A stretch of 5,449 nucleotides of DNA from Bacillota bacterium (GCA_016287035.1 JAEEVI010000101.1:1-5449), one strand, 5' to 3'; counted from the first letter of the stretch, positions 1-5,369 are shown. Numbers and translations: made by a program. The notes: generated by a model not told the origin, from the sequence alone.

Positions 1-301
1 AGCTTATCTCCCTGCTTATGACGAGGGGATCTTCAGCTTCGGCTCCGAGCTCGCCGCATATCGCTTCGACGGCGCTCCTGTCGCAGCCGTCGAGCCCGAC
101 CGTCATCGATATGACGGCCTTCGATTCGCCGGTGCGGATGTAGTCCGTGTCGGCGCGGCTCCCGAGCGCCATGCTGACGGCCTCGATTATTATCGATTTG
201 CCGGCGCCGGTCTCGCCCGTTATTATGTTGAGGCCCGGATACAGATCCAGGTCCAGATCCTTTATGATCGCGAAATTTCTGATGCTTATATGGTCTATCA
301 T
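1..301 (-). CDS. recN: DNA repair ATPase RecN, N-terminal fragment (cut by window start)
   Basis: RecN is a cytoplasmic SMC-like ATPase that acts early in double-strand-break repair by recombination. Only the first 100 codons are present; the gene continues beyond position 1. The protein starts MIDHISIRNFAIIKDLDLDL, the typical RecN opening. The Walker A motif GETGAGKS is at residues 29-36, followed by IIIEAVSMALGSRAD, a close match to the family pattern GETGAGKSIIIDA. The fragment ends near VISREIS, which also aligns with RecN. The start ATG (301-299) overlaps the argR stop TGA in an ATGA arrangement and has no clear Shine-Dalgarno sequence, so translation is probably coupled to argR. argR-recN adjacency is conserved in Firmicutes. 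The coiled coil, Walker B and signature motifs lie outside the window, so intactness cannot be judged. Confidence 0.95.
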   Translation of the reverse strand, partial: MIDHISIRNFAIIKDLDLDLYPGLNIITGETGAGKSIIIEAVSMALGSRADTDYIRTGESKAVISMTVGLDGCDRSAVEAICGELGAEAEDPLVISREIS

Positions 302-750
302 GCCTGTACGGGGATGAAGGAGCGGAGGTCCGCCAGGATCTCCGGAACGAAGTCCTTGCTCTTGACTACTACGAGGATGGTGTTGTCTCCGGCGAGCGTG
401 CCGACGATCTCGCTGCGGCTGAGATCGTCTATCGCCTCGGCCACGGCGTTCGCGCAGCCGCTCTTCGTCTTGACGACTATGATGTTGTCCGCCGGCTCCG
501 CCGAGATGACGGTCTGCATCATTATCGACATGTATTCCGATTTGGCGGGGCTCTGCGCGGGTACGCAGTAGACGTTCTTTCCCCTGGAATTGACCTTTTT
601 TTCGAGCCTCAGCTCGCGTATGTCCCTCGATACCGTCGCCTGCGTGACGGAGAATCCGCTGCTGTTGAGAAGGTCGGCGAGCTGCTGCTGCGTCTCGATC
701 TCGTTCAGGGATATGAGCTCGTATATCTTTTCCTTGCGTGCTATGCGCAT
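298..750 (-). CDS. argR: Arginine repressor ArgR/AhrC
   Basis: ArgR is a hexameric, arginine-responsive DNA-binding protein that represses arginine biosynthesis and often activates catabolism. The 150-aa product has the usual length. The N-terminal winged helix-turn-helix (about 1-65) has the recognition helix TQATVSRDIREL (36-47), with the conserved Ser41-Arg42 pair. The C-terminal oligomerisation and arginine-binding domain (about 75-150) has GCANAVAEAID (98-108) and GTLAGDNTILVV (117-128). In the latter, the commonly seen Asp-Asp is Asp122-Asn123. I chose the ATG at 750-748 because AGGAGGG lies 6 nt upstream and the protein then begins MRIARKEKIYEL, as in homologues. An in-frame ATG at 780 would add 10 unconserved residues without a ribosome binding site. 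It probably forms an operon with recN and may autoregulate from the intergenic region. Family identity is secure; which genes it controls is not visible here. Confidence 0.96.
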   Translation of the reverse strand: MRIARKEKIYELISLNEIETQQQLADLLNSSGFSVTQATVSRDIRELRLEKKVNSRGKNVYCVPAQSPAKSEYMSIMMQTVISAEPADNIIVVKTKSGCANAVAEAIDDLSRSEIVGTLAGDNTILVVVKSKDFVPEILADLRSFIPVQA

Positions 751-756
751 AATGGT

Positions 757-763
757 CCCTCCT
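757..763 (-). promoter_or_regulatory. Strong Shine-Dalgarno site of argR
   Basis: On the minus strand AGGAGGG is followed by a 6-nt spacer (ACCATT) and ATG at 750-748. This near-perfect anti-16S match decides the argR start in favour of 750 over the upstream in-frame ATG at 780. Confidence 0.85.
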
Positions 764-792
764 GACGGCTGATTATGCATTTATACGCGGCT

Positions 793-801
793 ATTATACC
801 A
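793..801 (-). promoter_or_regulatory. Extended -10 promoter element for argR-recN
   Basis: The minus strand reads TGG-TATAAT at 801-793, a perfect -10 hexamer with an extended TG. No good -35 is found 16-18 bp upstream, which is tolerable for an extended -10 promoter. Transcription would start near 786, giving a leader of about 36 nt that contains the AGGAGGG site. The element overlaps the left arm of the dyad at 799-818. Predicted from sequence only. Confidence 0.6.
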
Positions 802-818
802 CATTTGACAATATGTGG
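799..818. promoter_or_regulatory. 20-bp dyad between the divergent argR and ruvC promoters
   Basis: CCACAT (799-804) and ATGTGG (813-818) are perfect inverted 6-bp arms around an 8-nt centre, TTGACAAT. The size and symmetry suit a dimeric regulator. The left arm touches the TG extension of the predicted argR -10, so a bound protein could block argR transcription. The centre contains a consensus TTGACA (805-810) but no -10 hexamer sits at the right distance downstream. Arms and loop are too short and AT-rich, and a T-run is missing, so a terminator is unlikely. I do not recognise the motif as a known operator. Confidence 0.4.
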
Positions 819-835
819 CATGACTTTAGACGCTT

Positions 836-859
836 ATATGCAACTTATTTAATATGCAA
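836..859 (+). repeat. Direct repeat ATATGCAA x2 upstream of ruvC
   Basis: ATATGCAA occurs at 836-843 and again at 852-859, 16 bp start to start. The second copy covers the position expected for the -35 region of the predicted ruvC promoter. A related TTATGCAT lies at 773-780 on the other side of the region. These could be regulator half-sites, but the 16-bp period does not match the usual 21-bp spacing of paired ARG boxes, and AT-rich DNA yields such repeats by chance. Confidence 0.3.
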
Positions 860-872
860 ACATCACAATTTA

Positions 873-881
873 TGGTATTAT
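873..881 (+). promoter_or_regulatory. Extended -10 element directly before ruvC
   Basis: TGG-TATTAT at 873-881 matches an extended -10 (TGnTATAAT) with one mismatch in the hexamer. The -35 position at a 17-bp spacer (853-858, TATGCA) matches only three of six bases. Transcription would start about 888-889, at the ruvC ATG itself. An alternative -10, TAATAT at 850-855, would give a leader of about 27 nt but has no good -35. Confidence 0.45.
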
Positions 882-888
882 TTAATGT

Positions 889-1386
889 ATGAAAATACTA
901 GGTATAGACCCGGGCTACGCGATAATGGGCTTCGGCATAATCGAAAAGAAGGGGAGCAGCATGTTCCCCGTGGCGTTCGGGAGCCTTGAGACGGACAAGG
1001 ACACGCCTATGCCGGGCAGGCTAAAGCACCTGTATTCCGGCCTCATGGACGTGATAGCCGAATACGGTCCGGAGGAAGTGAGCATAGAGCAGCTCTACTT
1101 TCAGAACAACGCCAAGACCGCGATATACGTCGGACAGGCGAGGGGCGTCGCGGTGCTCGCCGCTGCGAACAGCGGGCTGCGGATATACGAATACACGCCG
1201 ATGGAGATAAAGACGGCGGTCGCGGGCTACGGCAAGGCCGACAAGGCGCAGGTGCAGAGCATGGTCAAGATGATCCTCGGGCTCGACAAGATCGTAAAGC
1301 CTGACGACACGTCCGACGCGCTCGCCGCGGCGATATGCCACGCCTACAGCGGCGACGTCAAGAAGGCGATGTTTCTTATGAAATAG
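889..1386 (+). CDS. ruvC: Crossover junction endodeoxyribonuclease RuvC (Holliday junction resolvase)
   Basis: RuvC is a dimeric, metal-dependent nuclease with an RNase H-like fold. It nicks Holliday junctions symmetrically to complete recombination repair, working with RuvAB. The 165-aa product is full length. It opens MKILGIDPGYAIMGFGII, giving catalytic Asp7. Glu67 lies in VSIEQLYF, and the C-terminal DDTSDALAAAICHA supplies Asp140 and Asp143. These four acidic residues correspond to the D-E-D-D set of the E. coli enzyme. FQNNAKTAIYVGQARGV (71-87) is also typical. The ATG is fixed by the conserved N-terminus, yet no Shine-Dalgarno sequence precedes it: the upstream DNA is AT-rich, with a -10-like element ending 7 nt before the start, so the mRNA may be leaderless. 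It is the first gene of the rightward operon, 26 nt before ruvA. Confidence 0.97.
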   Translation: MKILGIDPGYAIMGFGIIEKKGSSMFPVAFGSLETDKDTPMPGRLKHLYSGLMDVIAEYGPEEVSIEQLYFQNNAKTAIYVGQARGVAVLAAANSGLRIYEYTPMEIKTAVAGYGKADKAQVQSMVKMILGLDKIVKPDDTSDALAAAICHAYSGDVKKAMFLMK

Positions 1387-1399
1387 CGCGTTTCGCGCT
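1385..1399 (+). other. Short GC hairpin at the ruvC-ruvA junction
   Basis: AGCGCG (1385-1390), loop TTT, CGCGCT (1394-1399) forms a perfect 6-bp stem that begins inside the ruvC TAG stop. Only two more T residues follow, so it is a poor intrinsic terminator. It ends a few bases before the ruvA ribosome binding region (GGGAGAG, 1403-1409). It could stabilise the upstream mRNA or modulate the ruvC/ruvA ratio. It may also be coincidental in GC-rich DNA. Confidence 0.35.
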
Positions 1400-1412
1400 T
1401 TCGGGAGAGAAT

Positions 1413-2006
1413 ATGATATACAGCATAAGAGGGACGATAGCGGACGTCATGCCGGGCGCTGTCGCGATCGAGAACAGCGGCATCGCGTTCCGCGTGAACG
1501 TGCCCGACAACTCGCCGGCGTATCTGGCGCAGCCGGGGGAATTCGTCACGCTCTACATAGCGATGATGGTCCGCGAGGACGATATAAGCCTTTACGGCTT
1601 TACGGACAAACAGAGCCTTTCGATGTTCCGGCTGCTGCAGACCGTGCAGGGCATCGGCGCCAAGGCCGCTCTGGCGATCCTTTCGGCTCTCGGTGTCGAA
1701 GAGCTCAAGCGCGCGATAATATTCGGCGACGAGGCCGCCATACAGCGCGCCAACGGCGTCGGAAAGAAGAGCGCGCAGCGCGTCGTGCTGGAGCTTAAGG
1801 AAAAGCTCGAGAAGAGCGACGAGTTCCTCGCTTCCTCCGCGGCGTTCGTGCCGGCGGGAGGCGGAGCCGACAGCTCTTTGGTCTCGCAGGCCGCGGACGC
1901 TCTCATGGCCCTGGGATACACGAAGAGCGAGGCGATGAGCAGCCTCGCGGGCATAGAGGCGTCGAGCGTGGAGGAATACATCCGAAAGGCATTGAAGAAC
2001 AGGTAG
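1413..2006 (+). CDS. ruvA: Holliday junction branch migration complex subunit RuvA
   Basis: RuvA binds four-way DNA junctions as a tetramer and loads the RuvB motor. The 197-aa product is close to the usual 200. The N-terminal OB-fold domain (about 1-63) ends in VREDDISLYGF (53-63), which carries the Glu55-Asp56 acidic pin that separates strands at the crossover. Two helix-hairpin-helix motifs follow: LQTVQGIGAKAALAIL (75-90) and IQRANGVGKKSAQRVVLELK (110-129). A low-complexity Ala/Gly/Ser linker (about 140-155) leads to the C-terminal three-helix domain (155-197), which contacts RuvB. I chose ATG 1413 because the product then begins MIYSIRGTIA, as in homologues, and GGGAGAG (1403-1409) precedes it. 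The open frame extends upstream to 1335, but that would overlap ruvC with unconserved sequence. The ruvB start is 6 nt downstream of its stop. Confidence 0.97.
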   Translation: MIYSIRGTIADVMPGAVAIENSGIAFRVNVPDNSPAYLAQPGEFVTLYIAMMVREDDISLYGFTDKQSLSMFRLLQTVQGIGAKAALAILSALGVEELKRAIIFGDEAAIQRANGVGKKSAQRVVLELKEKLEKSDEFLASSAAFVPAGGGADSSLVSQAADALMALGYTKSEAMSSLAGIEASSVEEYIRKALKNR

Positions 2007-2012
2007 CTGCAC

Positions 2013-3044
2013 ATGGAATACGAGGAAAGGATAGTGGCGGCCGGTCTACAGCCGGAAGAAGAGCTGCTGGAGAAGTCGATAAGGCCGAGGCGCTTTTCGG
2101 ACTACGTCGGGCAGAGCTCCGTCACGGACAATCTGAAAGTTTACATACAGGCGTCGAAGATGCGGGGGGAACCTCTCGACCACGTCCTGTTCTACGGTCC
2201 TCCGGGGCTCGGAAAGACGACGCTCGCGGGCATAATAGCCGCCGAGATGGGCGTCGATCTCCGCATAACCGCGGGTCCCGCGATAACAAGGGCCGGAGAT
2301 CTGGCGTCGATACTCACGAACCTGAACGACAACGACGTGCTGTTCATAGACGAGATCCACAGGCTCAACAGGGCCGTAGAGGAGGTCCTTTACAGCGCGA
2401 TGGAGGATTTCGCGCTCGATATCGTCACGGGCAAGGGCCCCGCGGCGCATTCGCTGCGTATACAGCTGCCGAAGTTCACGCTCGTCGGGGCGACGACGCG
2501 CGCCGGGAGCCTTTCCGCGCCGCTGCGCGACAGGTTCGGCGTCCTTGCGAAGTTCGAGCTCTACACGGTGGACGAGCTTTCGCGCATACTGGAGAGGACG
2601 GCCCGCATACTCGGCGTGAGCATATGCGAAAAGGCCAAAAAGCTGCTCGCCTCGCGAAGCAGGGGCACGCCCAGGATCGCCAACAGGCTCCTCAAAAGGG
2701 TCAGGGATTTCAGTCAGGTGGAGGGGCTCGACACCATAAACGAGGAGATCGTCGAGAGCACGCTCAGCGCTCTCGGCATAGACAGCCTCGGCCTCGAGGA
2801 CCTCGACAGAAAGATACTTGAGCTCATAATCGTCAGATTCAAGGGAGGACCGGTCGGCATAGACACGATCGCGGCCTCGATCGGCGAGGAGAGGGTCACG
2901 ATAGAGGACGTTTACGAGCCCTACCTGATGCAGGCCGGGCTGCTCGCGCGCACGTCCAGGGGGAGGGTCGTCACGGACGACGCCTACCGCCACCTCGGGC
3001 TCGACATACCCGGAGGACCGGATGAACAGCAGATCAGTTTTTAA
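2013..3044 (+). CDS. ruvB: Holliday junction branch migration DNA helicase RuvB
   Basis: RuvB is the hexameric AAA+ motor that pulls DNA through RuvA-bound Holliday junctions. The 343-aa protein is full length. Visible motifs: Walker A GPPGLGKT (62-69), Walker B LFIDEIH (110-116, with Asp113-Glu114), sensor 1 region GATTRAG (159-165), arginine-finger segment LRDRFG (171-176), sensor 2 GTPRIANRLLKRVRDF (218-233, Arg221), and the C-terminal winged helix (about 260-333) with GGPVGIDTIAASIGEE (278-293), VYEPYLMQAG (300-309) and RTSRGRVVT (313-321). The start at 2013 gives MEYEERIV, consistent with homologues such as MDERLV. Only a weak AGG lies before it, so initiation is probably coupled to the ruvA stop 6 nt upstream. 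The last 23 nt overlap spoIID and contain its ribosome binding site. All ATPase residues look intact. Confidence 0.98.
   Translation: MEYEERIVAAGLQPEEELLEKSIRPRRFSDYVGQSSVTDNLKVYIQASKMRGEPLDHVLFYGPPGLGKTTLAGIIAAEMGVDLRITAGPAITRAGDLASILTNLNDNDVLFIDEIHRLNRAVEEVLYSAMEDFALDIVTGKGPAAHSLRIQLPKFTLVGATTRAGSLSAPLRDRFGVLAKFELYTVDELSRILERTARILGVSICEKAKKLLASRSRGTPRIANRLLKRVRDFSQVEGLDTINEEIVESTLSALGIDSLGLEDLDRKILELIIVRFKGGPVGIDTIAASIGEERVTIEDVYEPYLMQAGLLARTSRGRVVTDDAYRHLGLDIPGGPDEQQISF
3012..3016 (+). promoter_or_regulatory. Ribosome binding site of the SpoIID gene inside ruvB
   Basis: GGAGG with a 5-nt spacer (ACCGG) precedes ATG 3022. It encodes part of the RuvB C-terminus (PGGPD), so translating ribosomes cross the site just before the overlapping start. 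This supports the 3022 start, which also gives a proper signal sequence. Confidence 0.75.
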
Positions 3045-4341
3045 GGCTGCGGCGGCAGCGCTGCTCGCGGCCGTATTGTGGATCGCGGCCCCCGCGGCGT
3101 CGGGAGCGTCCGACGCGCACGCGGGAAGCGGCCAGTACATCGACGGCGTCGATTACATAAAGGTCGGGCTCTATTACGGGAGCTCGTCGAAGACCTCCGT
3201 TACCGTAAGCTGCGGCGACGGCTTCATAGTATACAGCGACGCGCTCGAAGAGACCGGAAGGCTCGATCCCGGCACCTACACGTTCGGCCCGGATACCGAG
3301 TACAGCGGCTGCGTGCTTATGAGCGCGGCCGAAGATCCGGACGGGCGGAAGATAACGATAGAGGGCAAGGAGTACCGCGACGGCGTCTATCTGTTCTCCC
3401 GCGGCGGAGCGCTGCGCGTCGTCAATTTCGTCTCCATGGAGCACTACGTCTGGGGCGTCGTCGGCAGGGAGATGTCGTACACGTATCCGCAGGAGGCACT
3501 CAAGGCGCAGGCCGTGGCGGCGAGGAGCTTCGCGCACAGATGCTCCAAGCACGCGGATTACGGCTTCGACGTCTGCGCGACCACGTGCTGCCAGGTCTAC
3601 GGCGGCACGGCTGCCGAAAACCAGAAGATAACGGACGCCTGCCGCGGATGCGAGGGCGAGATGCTGTACTACGGCGACAAGGTCGTCACGGCGTACTACA
3701 GCGCCTACAGCGGCGGATACACGATGAATTCCGAGGACGTCTGGGGCAATACGGAAGGATACCTGCGGGCCGTCAGGGACGAATACAGCTCCGAATACAC
3801 CTGGGCGACCTGGTTCACGTTCGACGAGATACGCGACAGGCTGCTCGCCGCGGGATACAGCGATCCCGGAGAGGTGCGGTCGGTATACGTGTCAAAGCGC
3901 GCGGACAACGGCGCGGCCAACGTCGTCACCGTCGAGGGCAGCGACAGGACCGTAACTTTCAGCAGGGGGAACATAATGTCGGTGCTCAACCTCAAGAGCC
4001 TGTTCTTTTCCATGGGACCGGACGAAGATCCCGAGATCGTAAGGAACGAAGAGCCCGCGGACGTATATTACGTCTACGACGCCGGAGAGGTCCTGCAGAT
4101 CTCTTCGGACCAGCTGTACGTGTATGACGGCAGAGCCGTCAGGCCGCTCGCGGCCGGAGCGTCTTCCGGCATGTACACCTTCACCGACGAGACCGCCGAC
4201 GGCGGCATCGTCTACCTTAGCGGCGTCGGATACGGCCACTGCGTCGGGATGCCGCAGAACGGCGCCAAGAATATGGCGCAGGCCGGATACAGCTATACCG
4301 ATATACTGAAATACTACTACACCGACGTTGAGATAAGATGA
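3022..4341 (+). CDS. spoIID: SpoIID/LytB-domain protein, putative secreted or anchored peptidoglycan glycan hydrolase
   Basis: SpoIID-family enzymes are lytic transglycosylases that cleave peptidoglycan glycan strands; in spore formers SpoIID acts with SpoIIP and SpoIIM in engulfment. The 439-aa product starts with a signal or anchor sequence: basic NSRSVFK, then a hydrophobic Ala/Leu core (about 9-27) and possible Ala-x-Ala-like cleavage near 26-34. The core has YVWGVVGREMSYTYPQEALK (142-161), with Glu150 at the expected catalytic glutamate, then AQAVAARSFA, YSAYSGGYT (226-234) and SEDVWG (237-242). The C-terminus has GYGHCVGMPQNGAKNMAQ (403-420) and ILKYYYTDVEI. DVCATTCCQVYGG (183-195) carries the cysteine pair of zinc-binding clostridial SpoIIDs. 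It is longer than B. subtilis SpoIID (343 aa), with an extra Tyr/Asp-rich segment at about 334-395. It overlaps ruvB by 23 nt and queA by 4 nt. Family assignment is firm; a sporulation role is inferred, as similar proteins occur in non-sporulating lineages. Confidence 0.88.
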   Translation: MNSRSVFKAAAAALLAAVLWIAAPAASGASDAHAGSGQYIDGVDYIKVGLYYGSSSKTSVTVSCGDGFIVYSDALEETGRLDPGTYTFGPDTEYSGCVLMSAAEDPDGRKITIEGKEYRDGVYLFSRGGALRVVNFVSMEHYVWGVVGREMSYTYPQEALKAQAVAARSFAHRCSKHADYGFDVCATTCCQVYGGTAAENQKITDACRGCEGEMLYYGDKVVTAYYSAYSGGYTMNSEDVWGNTEGYLRAVRDEYSSEYTWATWFTFDEIRDRLLAAGYSDPGEVRSVYVSKRADNGAANVVTVEGSDRTVTFSRGNIMSVLNLKSLFFSMGPDEDPEIVRNEEPADVYYVYDAGEVLQISSDQLYVYDGRAVRPLAAGASSGMYTFTDETADGGIVYLSGVGYGHCVGMPQNGAKNMAQAGYSYTDILKYYYTDVEIR

Positions 4342-5369
4342 ACGTAAACGATTTCGACTACGAGCTCCCGAAGGAGCTCATAGCGCAGAAGCCCTCCGAA
4401 AAGCGCGACGCGTGCAGGCTGCTGGTCGTCCACAGGGACACCGGAGCCGTCGAGCACAGGCGTTTTTCCGATATACTCGAATACCTCAGGCCCGGGGACT
4501 GCCTCGTAATGAACGATTCGAAGGTCATACCGGCGAGGATCTACGGCGTCAAGGCCGGAACGGGCGCCAACATAGAATTCCTCCTGTCAAAGCGCCTGGA
4601 CGGCGATCTGTGGGAGACGCTCGTGCGCCCGGGACGCCGCGTGCACACAGGCGACGAGATCGTGTTCGGAGACGGAAAGCTCCGCGCCTTCGTCGAAGGA
4701 TACGGGGAGGAGGGGACGCGCCACGTCCGCTTCCGTTACGACGGCGTCTTCCTGGAGATACTCGAGGAGCTCGGCTCGATGCCGCTCCCGCCGTACATCG
4801 AGCGCGAGGCCGGCGAGGACGACAGGGACAGATACCAGACCGTCTACGCGAGGAACGACGGCTCCGTCGCCGCTCCGACGGCAGGTCTTCACTGGACTCC
4901 GGAGCTTTTGGACAGGGCCCGCGCCATGGGCGTTAAGACGGCATTCGTCACGCTGCACGTTGGCATCGGCACTTTCCGTCCGGTAAAGGCCGAAAGGGTC
5001 GAGGACCATCATATGCACTTCGAGGAGTATACAGTCACGCAAGAGGCCGCGGAGACAGTGAACTCCGCCAGGGCCGGGGGCGGCCGGATAATAGCCGTAG
5101 GCACGACGGCTTGCCGCACCATGGAGAGCAGCTGCACGGAGGACGGGCGCCTCGTCGCGCGGAGCGGCTCCACGGGGATATTCATATATCCCGGCTACAG
5201 GTTCAAAATGGTCGACGCCCTGATAACGAATTTCCACCTTCCGAAATCGACGCTCATGATGCTCGTATCAGCGCTGTACACGCGCGAGGACATGCTCAGG
5301 GTCTACGGGGAAGCCGTGAAGGAGCGCTACGCGTTCTTTTCGTACGGCGACGCGATGCTGATAGAATAG
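4338..5369 (+). CDS. queA: S-adenosylmethionine:tRNA ribosyltransferase-isomerase QueA
   Basis: QueA transfers and isomerises the ribosyl part of S-adenosylmethionine onto preQ1 in tRNA (wobble position 34 of GUN anticodons), making epoxyqueuosine. It acts in the cytoplasm after Tgt. The 343-aa product is full length. It opens MNVNDFDYELPKELIAQKP, followed by MNDSKVIPARIYG (58-70), PLPPYI (149-154), YQTVYARNDGSVAAPTAGLH (166-185), TLHVGIGTFRPV (205-216), AVGTTACRTMES (253-264), GSTGIFIYPGY (277-287) and ITNFHLPKSTLMMLVSA (296-312), all in family order. The start ATG overlaps the spoIID TGA as ATGA with only a weak GAGATAAG upstream, indicating coupled translation. tgt starts 9 nt after its stop, and this pairing confirms the pathway. 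No preQ1 riboswitch lies upstream, because the gene is embedded in the operon. Confidence 0.97.
   Translation: MNVNDFDYELPKELIAQKPSEKRDACRLLVVHRDTGAVEHRRFSDILEYLRPGDCLVMNDSKVIPARIYGVKAGTGANIEFLLSKRLDGDLWETLVRPGRRVHTGDEIVFGDGKLRAFVEGYGEEGTRHVRFRYDGVFLEILEELGSMPLPPYIEREAGEDDRDRYQTVYARNDGSVAAPTAGLHWTPELLDRARAMGVKTAFVTLHVGIGTFRPVKAERVEDHHMHFEEYTVTQEAAETVNSARAGGGRIIAVGTTACRTMESSCTEDGRLVARSGSTGIFIYPGYRFKMVDALITNFHLPKSTLMMLVSALYTREDMLRVYGEAVKERYAFFSYGDAMLIE
4362..4379 (+). other. Perfect 7-bp hairpin in the 5' coding region of queA
   Basis: GAGCTCC (4362-4368), loop CGAA, GGAGCTC (4373-4379) would fold into a stable hairpin beginning 24 nt after the queA start. It encodes E-L-P-K-E-L, and the LP..LI context is conserved in QueA, so the symmetry could arise simply from the repeated Glu-Leu codons. 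It could slow ribosomes or influence initiation at the coupled spoIID/queA junction. The structure is directly visible; any function is inferred. Confidence 0.3.

Noticed and set aside
751..780. Upstream in-frame ATG at 780 as the argR start
   Set aside because: It has no Shine-Dalgarno sequence and adds 10 unconserved residues, whereas ATG 750 has AGGAGGG at a 6-nt spacing and matches family N-termini.
805..840. Consensus TTGACA (805-810) as a -35 of a ruvC promoter
   Set aside because: No acceptable -10 hexamer lies 16-18 bp downstream (828-833 reads AGACGC), so it is probably part of the dyad centre.
751..888. LexA/SOS box controlling ruvCAB or recN
   Set aside because: I looked for the Gram-positive GAAC-N4-GTTC core between the divergent genes and found neither half. 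SOS control through another motif cannot be excluded.
1335..1412. Upstream extension of the ruvA frame into ruvC
   Set aside because: The extra 26 residues are Arg-rich and unconserved; RuvA proteins begin MIYSIRG-like, as from ATG 1413.
2046..3140. Long open frame on the minus strand (364 codons) opposite ruvB
   Set aside because: It lies fully antisense to a clear RuvB, has no recognisable motif and is the expected by-product of GC-rich codon use. The same applies to the antisense frames opposite ruvA (1344-2012), the SpoIID gene and queA (4587-5237).
3078..4127. 349-codon plus-strand frame within the SpoIID gene
   Set aside because: The translation is extremely Arg/Gly-rich with no domain, typical of an out-of-frame reading of GC-rich coding DNA. 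The SpoIID frame carries all conserved motifs.
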